The notes: a model not told the origin generated them from the letters alone. A stretch of 28,635 nucleotides of DNA from Alloprevotella sp. (GCA_017477205.1 JAFUXE010000017.1:1-28635); one strand, 5' to 3'; shown: positions 1-8,714, numbered from the stretch's first letter. Program-made: numbers and translations.

Positions 1-2
1 AC

Positions 3-119
3 AGGTCCATTGACAACTTTGCCGTCAACCTCTTCGCCGCGCTCATCGCATACAATCTCATGCCCAAAAAGCCGCAGATGAACATTGAGATTATTGACAA
101 AAGCAGGATTATTGCCTAA
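3..119 (+). CDS. Transposase, C-terminal fragment (cut by window start)
   Basis: The frame is open from the window edge to a TAA at 117-119 and gives 38 residues beginning RSIDNFAVNLFAALIAYN and ending in SRIIA. The string 'DNFAVNLFAALIAYN' resembles the C-terminal helix of DDE transposases of Bacteroidetes insertion sequences. I cannot fix the IS family because the catalytic domain lies outside the window. It is immediately followed by the first copy of a 128-bp repeated leader, which fits an accessory, rearranged region. It could also be the tail of an intact element continuing to the left. Confidence 0.5.
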   Translation, partial: RSIDNFAVNLFAALIAYNLMPKKPQMNIEIIDKSRIIA

Positions 120-146
120 TCTTACGCCGAACTCACGTTAAATTAT

Positions 147-274
147 GAAAAGCGAGCGGTTTTGAATGGAAAGTTATAAAGTTGTAGTAATTTTGCACCC
201 AAGATGGAGAAGCCTTCTAAAGGCTGAACAAAGTTCCCCCTCTATCACGACTCGGCATAGCTCAAACAAACTTG
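147..274 (+). repeat. 128-bp direct repeat, copy 1 (promoter-containing leader)
   Basis: This 128-bp block recurs ungapped at 1815-1942, exactly 1668 bp away, with 7 mismatches by hand count. It contains a Bacteroidetes-like -7 box TAATTTTG (188-195), with a TTG 23 bp upstream (longer than the usual 19-21), then a small hairpin AGCCTT-cta-AAGGCT. In this copy the promoter points into the 3' end of the minus-strand nuclease gene. Copy 2 leads into a regulator pseudogene, so it is probably a gene leader that was duplicated. Confidence 0.85.
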
Positions 275-292
275 ACGGCGCTCGCTGCTCCA

Positions 293-306
293 AAAATTCA
301 AATTAC
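293..306. repeat. 14-bp direct repeat AAAATTCAAATTAC, left copy
   Basis: The same 14 bases occur at 1730-1743. The two copies bracket the nuclease gene almost exactly; the left one overlaps its stop codon at 303-305. They could be a target-site duplication or recombination site of an inserted unit, or a chance AT-rich match. Confidence 0.6.
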
Positions 307-1679
307 TCTACCAATAGCATCTTTGATTTTGCAACAAGCATTCTGAACAGATAATTGAAGTCTTGTGTATAAAGTTTGGTCAGGAAAGACTTTAATTCTC
401 CATCATTCATACGTGCAAAAGGTTTCTCAGTGTGTAGCTTGTAGCTGAATACGCGTGATGTCCCTTTCATCTTTCCATCAGGAAGCAAGAGACGTTCCTT
501 TTCCAAATGTTCACACCACTGCATGGCGAGCCCTGTGTTTCCCTCAACATGGAGTTCAATGGTATATTCCGTAGCATAGAACATGCTCATGGGACAGATG
601 GGAATCCATTCCACATGTTCCGTTCCCCACTCATCCGTGAGTGCCAACTGTACAAAGCCACGGTCAGTCCCCATAGCGCGATGTCTCGCCTTCCAGAGTT
701 TCTTCTTTTGTTTCAATTCCTTCTTCCAATGTTCATTCAATATCTTTTCGCTTATTTCCTCAAAGCGGCAGAAGGCTATATGCTCTATATCTTGAACTAT
801 ATTCCGTGTGACCTGATACAGCACTTCTATTGCATCCATCTCTTTCTGCTCCGCACTTTCCTCCCGCAATGTACGCCTTAGTTTTGCTACATCGTCCTTA
901 AACGTGTAGAGCGTGCCGAAATCTTGCTCCGCCATTTTCTCTGTGGAAGTGGCAATGCCTAACGCATTACACAGCTTTGTTTGAAGACTCGCACTGGGAG
1001 CTGCCGTGGGGAAAAGGTCGTTCTCAAGATAATCCACGTAAGTTCGTACCACGCTGGTAAGCGTTTCGGGATAAGTGCGTACGTTCAAAATGTCTTCCTT
1101 GAGCCATGTAAGAATATCCTCGCTATAAGTGAGTGGAACAAAACGCCTGCCGATGTTGGTGGTTTCTGTTTCTTCATCAGGATTGTAACTACTTTTTTTG
1201 TCTACTTCCTTACTTCCATCTCCAGTAAGATAGAAGACCCATACATTTTCCCGTCCGATGCCCTCGTCGTTAGTCATGTGGGTTATGTATCTGCGTATTT
1301 GGTCGCTCTGGTCGGGGGCATCGTAAATCTTATTTTCAATAATAAGGGCAAAGCGTTTCTTGCCTGCCGTCATCATGACGAGCCCATCAATGAAACTATG
1401 TTTTTCTGCACCATATCTTGGGCTGAAACGAATATCAACCTCAGAAGGGTGCTTGTAGTGAACCATCTTGTCGCGCCCACGTGCGAATCGCCTCAGGAAA
1501 CTGCTAAGCACCGTAAACCCCTGTGCATCATTGTACCGCAAAAGCGAGAGTAGCAGCTTTGTGTTGTCGTTCTCATTCATTTTCCATTCTGAGAACACAT
1601 TATAAGGTTTCTGAACTTTTGTCTTGCTGATTGTTTTAACGAGTTGCTCGGCAATCTCGATAAATCTATCCTTCTCCAT
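303..1679 (-). CDS. PD-(D/E)XK nuclease family protein
   Basis: The protein has 458 aa. A PD-(D/E)XK core is visible: an acidic residue in 'SFIDGLV' (D99), the E-x-K pair in 'ALIIENKIYD' (E115, K117) and a following QxxxY (Q127 to Y131). This matches the orphan nuclease family often called PDDEXK_4. Such proteins are predicted Mg-dependent DNA or RNA cleaving enzymes, often found in defence or mobile loci; the substrate here is unknown. The C-terminal 250 residues are mostly charged helices of unknown role. No methylase or helicase partner is adjacent, so it is not an evident restriction system. The gene is clearly more AT-rich than pnp and everything downstream, and it is flanked by 14-bp and 128-bp direct repeats, both pointing to recent acquisition. 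ATG at 1679 is the first start in the frame. Confidence 0.75.
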   Translation of the reverse strand: MEKDRFIEIAEQLVKTISKTKVQKPYNVFSEWKMNENDNTKLLLSLLRYNDAQGFTVLSSFLRRFARGRDKMVHYKHPSEVDIRFSPRYGAEKHSFIDGLVMMTAGKKRFALIIENKIYDAPDQSDQIRRYITHMTNDEGIGRENVWVFYLTGDGSKEVDKKSSYNPDEETETTNIGRRFVPLTYSEDILTWLKEDILNVRTYPETLTSVVRTYVDYLENDLFPTAAPSASLQTKLCNALGIATSTEKMAEQDFGTLYTFKDDVAKLRRTLREESAEQKEMDAIEVLYQVTRNIVQDIEHIAFCRFEEISEKILNEHWKKELKQKKKLWKARHRAMGTDRGFVQLALTDEWGTEHVEWIPICPMSMFYATEYTIELHVEGNTGLAMQWCEHLEKERLLLPDGKMKGTSRVFSYKLHTEKPFARMNDGELKSFLTKLYTQDFNYLFRMLVAKSKMLLVE

Positions 1680-1729
1680 ATCAGTTTATTATTGTAATGC
1701 TAGTATAATAATATAGTTACTTCTCTCAG

Positions 1730-1743
1730 AAAATTCAAATTAC
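1730..1743. repeat. 14-bp direct repeat AAAATTCAAATTAC, right copy
   Basis: Exact match to 293-306, lying 50 bp upstream of the nuclease start codon. Confidence 0.6.
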
Positions 1744-1814
1744 GTTGCCACTTCTATCTGCTTTTGACTTCGATAGCCGCGTTAATTAACACCGCAAAGT
1801 TACTAATTAATTGT

Positions 1815-1942
1815 GAAAAGCAAGCGGTTTTGGATTGAAAGCTATAAAGTTGTAGTAATTTTGCACCCAAGATGGAGAAGCCTTCTAAAGGCTGAACAAA
1901 GTTCACCCTCTATCACGACTCGGCATAGCTCAAGCAAGCTTG
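1815..1942 (+). repeat. 128-bp direct repeat, copy 2
   Basis: Second copy of the leader at 147-274. The -7 box TAATTTTG is at 1856-1863. It leads directly into the AraC-like pseudogene in the same orientation, which suggests this is the ancestral arrangement. A related short string, CAAGCAAGCTTGG followed by TCTGCTCT, appears again near 2394-2415 and marks a third, very degenerate relative. Confidence 0.85.
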
Positions 1943-1965
1943 GCTCTGCTCTCGCTGTTCTGAGG

Positions 1966-2318
1966 GTTCACACCGTCAACGACTACGCCCGCTACATCGG
2001 GGCACCAGAGTTCTTGCTGGGCAAGCGAACAGGTTCGAGCGGCCCCCCGCTTGTCTCGGTGATTCACTACGACGAGTTGGAGCACTGCCGACACTCGCTG
2101 AACCGCTCGACCTCTGGTCGCTTGGCTTGTCCAAGAACTACGACGTCTATGCACTGTTCATTGGCGACGAGGAACTGGGTCGCCGCATCTCCGACTACCA
2201 CTTCTTCTCCTACAACACCAGCGAGGCCCTGCTGATGTCGCCCGAACAACGGCAGAGCATCGTCGGCATCCTTGCAGAAAAACAATTAGGAGCAGCGGCA
2301 GTCAAGCACACTGTTTGA
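1966..2318 (+). pseudogene. AraC-type regulator, N-terminal domain remnant
   Basis: The first frame (to about 2108) reads VHTVNDYARYIGAPE, then an odd 15-residue insert, then LVSVIHYDELEHCRHSLNR. The reading then jumps frame, and from about 2127 gives KNYDVYALFIGDEEL and RISDYHFFSYNTSEALLMSP, stopping at 2318. These strings resemble the N-terminal sensor part of AraC-family regulators common in Prevotella-like genomes, but the helix-turn-helix half is missing. About 50 residues also appear to be lost between GDEEL and RISDY. The gene therefore carries an insertion, a frameshift, an internal deletion and a 3' truncation, and should be inactive. Family assignment is from memory of typical sequences, not from a search. 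Confidence 0.6.
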
Positions 2319-3037
2319 GTTTGTTTTTAGGTGGTATTGTTCCTCAAAAACGGTTCATATAAATATAGTCGTTTTCTCGCCAAGGCAGACTTCAAGCAAG
2401 CTTGGTCTGCTCTTCTGGCTGAACGAAAACGTTCTTTTTTCAAAGAAAAAGCATTGCGCCCTGTGCGCAGTTCCCGAAAGGCATCATCCGTCCCTTCGTC
2501 CGCAAGATGCGGCAGCATTGTAAAGAAAAGCCGCAGTCTGGCAAGGAATGGCTGGCGCAGATTCGGGCGTGCGGCGGAGCGGACAATTTCAGGGGCACCA
2601 CGGACGAGGAAGGCTAACCGCTTGAGAACAAAGCACAAACACAGGAAAAGCATTTCCCCTGAAGCCTGTTGAATACCGCATCAGCCTCAAAAAGGGCGCT
2701 TTGAGGCACAAAACGCCGGAGAAATGCGGGAAACTCGTCCGAGATGTGCGCACTACTTGCATTGAGGCAAGCGCACACCTTGCCGTGAGGTGTGCGCACA
2801 GCTCGGACGAAGGCTGTGCTCATCTCCCCGAAAGTGCTGAGAAAGGCGGCTTTTCAGGCGTGCGAAATGGCTATTACGGGAATCCCCGATGTCAAGAAAG
2901 ATTCCCCTGTAGGGGGATGTTCCCCAGCGCGCCGCCCGCTGGTCCTGAACTATAAATCTGCTGGCCTCAGGCCGCCTCGGGAACCAGTTCGCGACAGCTT
3001 CCTTGCAGGGATTCTTTCACAAACTAACTCCCGAAAC
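2319..3037. other. Intergenic stretch without a convincing gene
   Basis: About 720 bp between the pseudogene and the pnp promoter. Open frames exist on both strands (for example from a GTG at 2331) but they are rich in Arg, Ser and Lys, have no recognisable domain and overlap each other. The stretch holds a degenerate relative of the 128-bp leader near 2394-2415, nested inverted repeats at 2735-2810, and smaller hairpins, such as GGGAATC at 2878-2884 with GATTCCC at 2900-2906. Confidence 0.6.
2735..2810. repeat. Nested inverted repeats
   Basis: A 19-bp arm at 2735-2753 (TCGTCCGAGATGTGCGCAC) pairs with 2792-2810 with a single mismatch. Inside it, GCGCACACCT (2771-2780) pairs perfectly with AGGTGTGCGC (2788-2797). 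The right arm can thus pair with either partner, giving two mutually exclusive folds. It lies about 230 bp upstream of the pnp promoter, outside the pnp transcript as predicted. Confidence 0.7.
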
Positions 3038-3067
3038 TTGAATTATTTAAATTATTGTGTATCTTCG
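3038..3067 (+). promoter_or_regulatory. Predicted pnp promoter
   Basis: TTG at 3038-3040, a 19-bp spacer, then TATCTTCG at 3060-3067, close to the Bacteroidetes -33/-7 pattern (TTG, 19-21 bp, TAnnTTTG). Transcription would start a few bases downstream, about 45-50 bp before the pnp ATG. Confidence 0.65.
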
Positions 3068-3119
3068 CGCCCGATTTTTGAAAGGTATATTAATTTTTTC
3101 AACAACACATTACTACAAG

Positions 3120-5366
3120 ATGAACGTAATCACAAAGACCGTCTCGCTGCCCGATGGGCGCACCATCAGCATCGAGACAGGCAAGCTGGCCAAGCAGGCC
3201 GACGGTGCTGTCATGCTGCGCATGAACAACACGATGCTGCTGGCCACTGTCACCGCCGCAAAAGACGCTGTGCCGGGCACCGACTTCATGCCCCTGCAGT
3301 GCGACTACAGAGAAAAGTACAGCGCCGCCGGACGTTTCCCCGGTGGTTTCACAAAGCGCGAAGGCCGCCCCGGCGACTACGAAATCCTCACCAGCCGCCT
3401 CGTGGACCGCGCCCTGCGCCCCCTCTTCCCCAGCGACTACCACGCTGAGGTGTATGTAAACATCATCCTGTTCAGTGCCGACGGCACGGACATCCCCGAT
3501 GCACTCGCAGGCTTTGCCGCCAGTGCTGCCCTCGCCTGCTCCGACATCCCCTTCGACGGCCCCATCAGCGAAGTGCGCGTGGCACGCATCAACGGCGAAT
3601 ACGTCGTTGACCCCACTTACCAGCAGCTCGCCAATGCCGACATGGATATCATGGTCGGTGCTACGGAGGAGAACATCATGATGGTGGAAGGCGAAATGAA
3701 GGAAGTGCCCGAAAGCGCACTCCTCCAGGCACTCAAGGTGGCCCACGAGGCCATCAAGCCCATGTGCCGCCTGCAAAAGGAACTGATGAAGGAACTCGGC
3801 ACGGACGTGAAGCGCACGTACTGCCACGAGGTGAACGACGAGGAACTCCGCCAGCAGGTGCGCGACGAGCTCTACCAGCCCGCCTACGACATCACCGGCC
3901 AGGCCCTCGAAAAGCACGCCCGCCTCGAAGCCTTCGAGAAGATCCGCGAGGACTTCAAGGAGCGCTATGCCGCTGCCCACGCAGAGCTCACGCCTGAAGA
4001 GCTGGCCGAGAAGAACGAACTCATCGACCGCTACTACCACGACGTGGAGAAGGACGCCATGCGCCGCTGCATCCTCGACGAGGGCAAGCGCCTCGACGGC
4101 CGCCGCACGACGGACATCCGCCCCATCTGGTGCGAGGCAGGTCCCCTGCCCTACCCCCACGGCAGCGCCATCTTCACGCGCGGCGAGACGCAGAGCCTCG
4201 CCACGACGACGCTCGGCACGAAGCTTGACGAGAAGCTCGTGGACGACGTGCTGGACAAGAGCTACATGCGCTTCCTGCTGCACTATAACTTCCCGCCCTT
4301 CTCCACGGGCGAGGCCAAGGCACAGCGCGGCGTGGGACGTCGCGAAATCGGCCACGGCCACCTGGCATGGCGCGGCATCAAGGAGATGATACCCGCCGAC
4401 TTCCCCTACACGGTGCGCGTAGTCAGCGACATCCTGGAGAGTAACGGCTCCAGCTCCATGGCAACGGTTTGTGCCGGTACGCTTTCCCTGATGGACGCCG
4501 GCGTACCCCTCAAGCGCCCCGTCAGCGGCATCGCCATGGGCCTCATCAAGAATCCCGGTGAAGACAAATATGCCATCCTCTCCGACATCCTCGGCGACGA
4601 GGACCACCTCGGCGACATGGACTTCAAGACGACGGGTACCGTCAACGGCCTCACGGCCACGCAGATGGACATCAAGTGCGACGGCCTCAGCTACGAAATC
4701 CTGGAGCAGGCTCTGCAGCAGGCCAAGGAAGGCCGCGAGCACATCCTGGGCGAGATGATGAAGACCCTCGACGCTCCCCGCGCCGACTTCAAGCCGCAGG
4801 TTCCGCGCATCGTGGCCTTCGAGATTCCGAAGGAGTTCATCGGTGCCGTCATTGGCCCGGGCGGAAAGATTATCCAGGGCATGCAGGAAGACACGGGTGC
4901 CACCATCACCATCGACGAAGAGGACGGTGTGGGCAAGGTGCAGGTCAGCGCTCCCAACAAGGAGAGCATCGACGCCGCCGTGGCCAAGATTCGCGCCATC
5001 GTGGCCATGCCCGAGGTGGGCGAGACCTACGAGGCCAAGGTGGTCAGCATCATGCCTTACGGCTGCTTCGTAGAGTTCATGCCGGGCAAGGAAGGTCTGC
5101 TCCACATCAGCGAAATCGCCTGGAAGCGCCTTGAGACGGTCGAAGAAGCCGGCATCCATGAAGGCGACACCATCACGGTGAAGCTCCTCGAAATCGACGA
5201 GAAGACGGGCAAGTTCCGCCTCAGCCACCGCGTGCTTGAGGAGAAGCCCGAAGGCTGGGAAGAGCGTCCCGCACGCCGTCCCCGCCGCGAGGGCGGAGAA
5301 CACGGTGAGCGTCACGAGCGCCGCGAAGGTGGCGACCGCCGTCCCCACCGCGAACACCGCGACTAA
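3120..5366 (+). CDS. pnp: Polyribonucleotide nucleotidyltransferase (PNPase)
   Basis: The 748-aa product is a phosphorolytic 3'-5' exoribonuclease that degrades RNA to nucleoside diphosphates in the cytoplasm. Two RNase PH domains are separated by a helical linker. The second contains the phosphate-binding [14 protein letters not shown] stretch and the metal-binding [15 protein letters not shown] (from about residue 489). A KH domain follows with its GxxG loop in IGPGGKII (from residue 578), then an S1 domain from about residue 634. The last 30 residues form an Arg/Glu/His-rich tail, probably disordered and RNA-contacting. The frame is open upstream to 3057, but that would start inside the promoter. 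ATG at 3120 begins [14 protein letters not shown], matching the usual N-terminus of the family. No rpsO gene is adjacent. Confidence 0.97.
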   Translation: MNVITKTVSLPDGRTISIETGKLAKQADGAVMLRMNNTMLLATVTAAKDAVPGTDFMPLQCDYREKYSAAGRFPGGFTKREGRPGDYEILTSRLVDRALRPLFPSDYHAEVYVNIILFSADGTDIPDALAGFAASAALACSDIPFDGPISEVRVARINGEYVVDPTYQQLANADMDIMVGATEENIMMVEGEMKEVPESALLQALKVAHEAIKPMCRLQKELMKELGTDVKRTYCHEVNDEELRQQVRDELYQPAYDITGQALEKHARLEAFEKIREDFKERYAAAHAELTPEELAEKNELIDRYYHDVEKDAMRRCILDEGKRLDGRRTTDIRPIWCEAGPLPYPHGSAIFTRGETQSLATTTLGTKLDEKLVDDVLDKSYMRFLLHYNFPPFSTGEAKAQRGVGRREIGHGHLAWRGIKEMIPADFPYTVRVVSDILESNGSSSMATVCAGTLSLMDAGVPLKRPVSGIAMGLIKNPGEDKYAILSDILGDEDHLGDMDFKTTGTVNGLTATQMDIKCDGLSYEILEQALQQAKEGREHILGEMMKTLDAPRADFKPQVPRIVAFEIPKEFIGAVIGPGGKIIQGMQEDTGATITIDEEDGVGKVQVSAPNKESIDAAVAKIRAIVAMPEVGETYEAKVVSIMPYGCFVEFMPGKEGLLHISEIAWKRLETVEEAGIHEGDTITVKLLEIDEKTGKFRLSHRVLEEKPEGWEERPARRPRREGGEHGERHERREGGDRRPHREHRD

Positions 5367-5399
5367 AGCCGCGCATACACATTATTATATATATTGGAA

Positions 5400-5430
5400 G
5401 GACGCATTCCCCGCACAGGGGAGTGCGTCC
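5400..5430. terminator. 13-bp hairpin after pnp
   Basis: GGACGCATTCCCC pairs with GGGGAGTGCGTCC around a GCACA loop, with one G-U pair. There is no T-run after it, so it may be a factor-assisted terminator or a 3'-end stabiliser. It ends just before the promoter box of the next operon. Confidence 0.6.
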
Positions 5431-5439
5431 GCAATACTC

Positions 5440-5447
5440 TACCTTTG
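5440..5447 (+). promoter_or_regulatory. -7 box of the O-acetylation operon promoter
   Basis: TACCTTTG fits TAnnTTTG and lies 27 bp upstream of the first MBOAT ATG. No good TTG is visible at the expected -33 distance, so strength is uncertain. Confidence 0.45.
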
Positions 5448-5474
5448 CTCCCTGAACGATGAAACGGTCGCGAT

Positions 5475-6920
5475 ATGCTGTTCAACTCCCTTGAATACCT
5501 GCTCTTCCTGCCAATGGTCTTCATGGTCTATTGGTGGGTGGCGAAGTCGGTGCGCGCCAAGAACGTATGGCTGGTGGCGGCGAGCTACTTCTTCTACGGC
5601 TGGTGGGACTGGCGCTTCACGCTGCTGCTGCTGACGACGACGCTCTCCGCCTACGTCGGCGGAATACTGATTGAGCGCGGGAGCAGAAGGCGCCTGCACC
5701 TGACGGCAAACATCGTCCTGAACCTCGGCATCCTCTGTGCGTTCAAGTACTATGACTTCTTTGCCGAAAGCTTCTGCGAGCTGGCAGCGGCACTGGGGCT
5801 GGGGGCATTCTCCCCGCTGATGCTCCGCGTGGTGCTGCCCGTCGGCATCTCGTTCTACACCTTCCAGGCCGTGAGCTATACCGTGGACGTCTATCGCCGC
5901 CAGATTCCCGCGGAGCGCGACCTTCCGGCATTCTTTGCCTTCCTGAGCTTTTTCCCGCAGCTGGTGGCGGGTCCCATCGAACGCGCCACGAACCTCCTGC
6001 CGCAGATGCGCAGCGAGCGCACGTTCCGGTACGACAAGGCTGTGGACGGCATGCGGCAGATTCTCTGGGGACTGTTCAAGAAGGTGGTCATCGCCGACGG
6101 CTGTGCCGAAGGTGCCAACGCCATCTTTGCCGCCCCGGCAAGCTTCGACGGCACGACGCTGCTGATGGGTGCCGTGCTGTTCAGCTTCCAGATATACGGT
6201 GACTTCTCCGGTTACAGCGACATCGCCGTCGGCTCGGCGCGCCTCTTCGGCATCGAGCTGATGCAGAACTTCCGCACGCCCTACTTCGCCCGCGACATCC
6301 GCGACTTCTGGCGCCGCTGGCACATCTCGCTGATGACGTGGCTCCGCGACTATGTCTATATCCCGCTGGGAGGAAACCGCCGGGGCAACCGCCGCAAGGT
6401 GCTGAACACGTTCATTGTCTTCGGGCTGAGCGGCCTGTGGCACGGGGCGAACTGGACCTTCGTGCTCTGGGGGCTCTACCACGGCACGCTTGTGAGCCTC
6501 TCCCGCCACAAAGCCCCCTCCCACCTCTCCCCTCCGGGGGAGGCTTCCAGTTCCCCGCTCTTCGCCGCTCTGAACTCCTCCCCCGGAGGGGGGAGGTGGG
6601 AGGGGGCCTTTACCTTCCTGCTTGTCACCCTGGGCTGGATACTCTTCCGCAGTGCCTCCATCGGCGAGGCCTGGCTGTACCTGTCCCACATGGTGACGCA
6701 CCCCGTAGCCGCCCTCCCCGCATACGGAAAAACGATGGTGCCGCTCATCTTCCTGATGCTCCTGGCAGAATGGCTGACGCGCGACGAGCCGCATCCGCTC
6801 ACCGCCATGGCACGGCGCATCTCCTCGCCCGCCCTCCGCATGTGCCTCTACTGGCTCATCGGGGGCTGCATCCTCTGGTTCAGCGGTAATGCCACACAAT
6901 TCATATACTTCCAGTTCTGA
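5475..6920 (+). CDS. MBOAT family O-acyltransferase (first copy)
   Basis: The 481-aa polytopic membrane protein resembles AlgI/DltB, which carry acyl groups across the membrane for transfer to extracytoplasmic polysaccharide. Hallmarks are VLPVGISFYTFQAVSYTVDV, FSGYSDIAVG, FWRRWHISLMTWLRDYVYIP and LSGLWHGANW, whose histidine (H323) is the expected catalytic residue. It is the first gene of a four-gene operon with two SGNH-type proteins and a second MBOAT. The two MBOATs share the VGISFYTFQAVSYTVDVYRR string, so they are paralogues. Residues 346-379 (RHKAPSHLSPPGE... to ...GGGRWEGAF) are encoded by a long palindrome inserted in frame, in a loop just after the catalytic segment. The substrate (alginate-like, capsule, or other glycan) cannot be read from sequence. 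Confidence 0.92.
   Translation: MLFNSLEYLLFLPMVFMVYWWVAKSVRAKNVWLVAASYFFYGWWDWRFTLLLLTTTLSAYVGGILIERGSRRRLHLTANIVLNLGILCAFKYYDFFAESFCELAAALGLGAFSPLMLRVVLPVGISFYTFQAVSYTVDVYRRQIPAERDLPAFFAFLSFFPQLVAGPIERATNLLPQMRSERTFRYDKAVDGMRQILWGLFKKVVIADGCAEGANAIFAAPASFDGTTLLMGAVLFSFQIYGDFSGYSDIAVGSARLFGIELMQNFRTPYFARDIRDFWRRWHISLMTWLRDYVYIPLGGNRRGNRRKVLNTFIVFGLSGLWHGANWTFVLWGLYHGTLVSLSRHKAPSHLSPPGEASSSPLFAALNSSPGGGRWEGAFTFLLVTLGWILFRSASIGEAWLYLSHMVTHPVAALPAYGKTMVPLIFLMLLAEWLTRDEPHPLTAMARRISSPALRMCLYWLIGGCILWFSGNATQFIYFQF
6510..6611. repeat. Long palindromic element inserted inside the MBOAT gene
   Basis: The left arm (6510-6543) reads AAAGCCCCCTCCCACCTC onward and the right arm (6577-6611) is its near-perfect reverse complement, differing by one base and a one-base bulge. 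About 33 bp separate the arms, and each arm holds a smaller CCTCC/GGAGG palindrome. It keeps the reading frame open. A related half-size palindrome lies at 23776-23818. It resembles in behaviour the palindromic elements that insert in frame in other bacteria. Confidence 0.85.
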
Positions 6921-6921
6921 C

Positions 6922-7941
6922 ATGGGGTACAAAAGATTTTGTGGGCGCACGATGCTTGCCCTCCTGCCTATCTTCCTGCTGGCCGCACTCTACCTGGTTT
7001 GCGACCCGTTCCGCGTGCTTCGAGACTACGACAGCTTCTACGACCCTGCGGACTCCGTGTGGGTAAACCTGAATGCGGACTATGTGGCTACCTGTACCTA
7101 CGACCGGCAATACGACAGTCTTCGTTACGATGCCATTATCTTCGGAAACAGCCGCAGCCGCTACTATCAAACGGAGGACTGGCTGCGTCATCTGCCCAAA
7201 GGGAGCTGCCCGTTCCACTATGACGCCCACAACGAAAGCCTCTATGCCCTCCTGCGGAAGGTGGAATACATAGAGCGGAAGGGGCGGCCGCTACGCCATG
7301 CGCTGGTGGTGCTGGACAAGGCGCTGCTGGAGCAGGACAAAGCTGCCACTCCGCACCTGAACTACATCTCGCCACAGTTGGAGGGGAATACGCTCCGCGC
7401 ACGCATGGGCTTTCAGGCTGCCTTCTTCAAGGCCTGGTTTTCGCCAAAGTTCATTTACACGTATCTGGATGCCCGCCTATCGGGAAAGATGCGGCCATAC
7501 ATGGCGCAAAGTCTATACGTCATGCGGCCCTATGCTTACAACCCGCTCACGAATGAGGAATACATGGAAAACGAGGAGGCACGCATTGCAGCGGGCACAT
7601 ACTACGAGGAGGCGGACATCATCCGCTGCTTCAAGGGCAAACAGCATCCAGGGGAGACGTCTCCCACGGCTCTATCCGAAAAGGGCCGCGAGGAGTTGCA
7701 GAAGTTGGCGGAAGCCTTCCACCGCATGGGTACGGACGTTCGCGTGGTGGTAAGTCCGCTCTACGACCAGATACGCCTCAACCCCGAGGACGTCGCAGCA
7801 TTGCAAAAGGCATTCGGAGCAGACCGCGTCCATGACTTCTCCGGTACGAATGCCTTTACGTCCGACAAGCACAACTTCTACGAGCCATTCCACTACCGCC
7901 CCGTATGCGCACGCCAAATCATGGACTGCATATACCAATAA
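6922..7941 (+). CDS. SGNH-like membrane-anchored protein of the O-acetylation operon
   Basis: The 339-aa protein has an N-terminal hydrophobic segment (about residues 9-27), so it is probably anchored with its body outside the cytoplasm. A GDS-like motif is present as FGNSRSRYY (S77), and near the end comes NFYEPFHYRP, where E321-x-x-H324 may replace the usual DxxH of SGNH enzymes. With two MBOATs next to it, a role like AlgJ/AlgX/DltD (accepting or transferring acetyl groups outside the membrane) is inferred. The family itself is not firmly recognised. An upstream ATG at 6889 is in frame but would overlap the MBOAT gene by 32 bp. I chose 6922, one base after the MBOAT stop, because the extra residues look like shadow coding. 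Confidence 0.7.
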   Translation: MGYKRFCGRTMLALLPIFLLAALYLVCDPFRVLRDYDSFYDPADSVWVNLNADYVATCTYDRQYDSLRYDAIIFGNSRSRYYQTEDWLRHLPKGSCPFHYDAHNESLYALLRKVEYIERKGRPLRHALVVLDKALLEQDKAATPHLNYISPQLEGNTLRARMGFQAAFFKAWFSPKFIYTYLDARLSGKMRPYMAQSLYVMRPYAYNPLTNEEYMENEEARIAAGTYYEEADIIRCFKGKQHPGETSPTALSEKGREELQKLAEAFHRMGTDVRVVVSPLYDQIRLNPEDVAALQKAFGADRVHDFSGTNAFTSDKHNFYEPFHYRPVCARQIMDCIYQ

Positions 7942-7967
7942 GAAACAGCCATAAAACGTAAACGCCT

Positions 7968-8714
7968 GTGTCTCCACGCCTAAAAACATACCTGCTCTTG
8001 ATGCTGGCCGCCGCATGCCTCCTTGCCTACGCCCTGTCGCCCGGGACGATAGGGCTGGGCGGCGTGACGCTGAAAAAACTCTCGCTGCCCATCGCGGCGG
8101 ACACGACGGCCTCGGAGACTGAGGGTGCCGCCGCAGACACCATAGCCGCACTGGACGAAGCCCCGCAGCGCATCCTCTTCGTCGGCGACTCCATGCTTGA
8201 AGGCCTCAGCCGCCGCTTTGGAGACTACGCCGCCGCAAACGGACACAAGCTGGACGTGGTGCTGTGGTACAGCAGCACAACCGAACGCTGGGCCACATCG
8301 GACACCCTCACGTACTTCCTCCGCCGCTACGACCCCACCTTCGTCGTCGTATGCCTCGGCAGCAACGAACTCTTCGTGCGCGACCTCCCGGACCGCGACC
8401 GCCACATCGCCACTCTCCTGCAACGCATCGGTTCCCTGCCGTACGTATGGATAAGCCCGCCAAACTGGAAGGAGGACACGGGCATCAATGACCTCATCCT
8501 CCGCCACGTGGGAGAGCGCCGCTACTTCGACAGCCGCCACCTCACGCTGCAACGTGGGCGCGACCGTGCCCACCCCACCTTTGCCGCCGCCGCACAGTGG
8601 ATGGACAGCGTAGCCACATGGATGGCAGGCAACACGACGGCGCACCCCATACGCATGGAACGCCCCGACACCACCGCAAAGCCTAACAGCCTCACGCTTC
8701 TCTCCCCGGAATGA
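7968..8714 (+). CDS. SGNH/GDSL-type hydrolase or acetyltransferase, membrane-anchored
   Basis: The 248-aa protein begins with a probable signal anchor (residues 8-25). The body has the SGNH blocks: ILFVGDSMLEG (S75), GSNE (N133) and DRAHPT (D199, H202), which together form a complete Ser-Asn-Asp-His set. Such proteins are esterases or O-acetyltransferases acting on sugars. Placed between two MBOAT genes, it probably transfers or removes acetyl groups on an exported glycan. The start is a GTG at 7968, 26 bp after the previous stop; an ATG at residue 12 is possible but would cut into the membrane segment. The stop overlaps the next ATG (ATGA), indicating translational coupling. Confidence 0.8.
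   Translation: MSPRLKTYLLLMLAAACLLAYALSPGTIGLGGVTLKKLSLPIAADTTASETEGAAADTIAALDEAPQRILFVGDSMLEGLSRRFGDYAAANGHKLDVVLWYSSTTERWATSDTLTYFLRRYDPTFVVVCLGSNELFVRDLPDRDRHIATLLQRIGSLPYVWISPPNWKEDTGINDLILRHVGERRYFDSRHLTLQRGRDRAHPTFAAAAQWMDSVATWMAGNTTAHPIRMERPDTTAKPNSLTLLSPE

Noticed and set aside
2331..2672. Plus-strand open frame from a GTG, rich in Arg, Ser and Lys
   Set aside because: No domain or ribosome site, and it overlaps an equally long antisense frame in a degenerate region; kept as intergenic.
3099..5357. Long minus-strand open frame opposite pnp (752 codons)
   Set aside because: It is the antisense shadow of a GC-rich gene with strong codon bias. The product is a Val/Ala/His-rich string without domains, whereas pnp on the plus strand is unmistakable.
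5439..6950. Minus-strand open frame opposite the first MBOAT gene
   Set aside because: Shadow of a GC-rich membrane protein gene; no recognisable motif.
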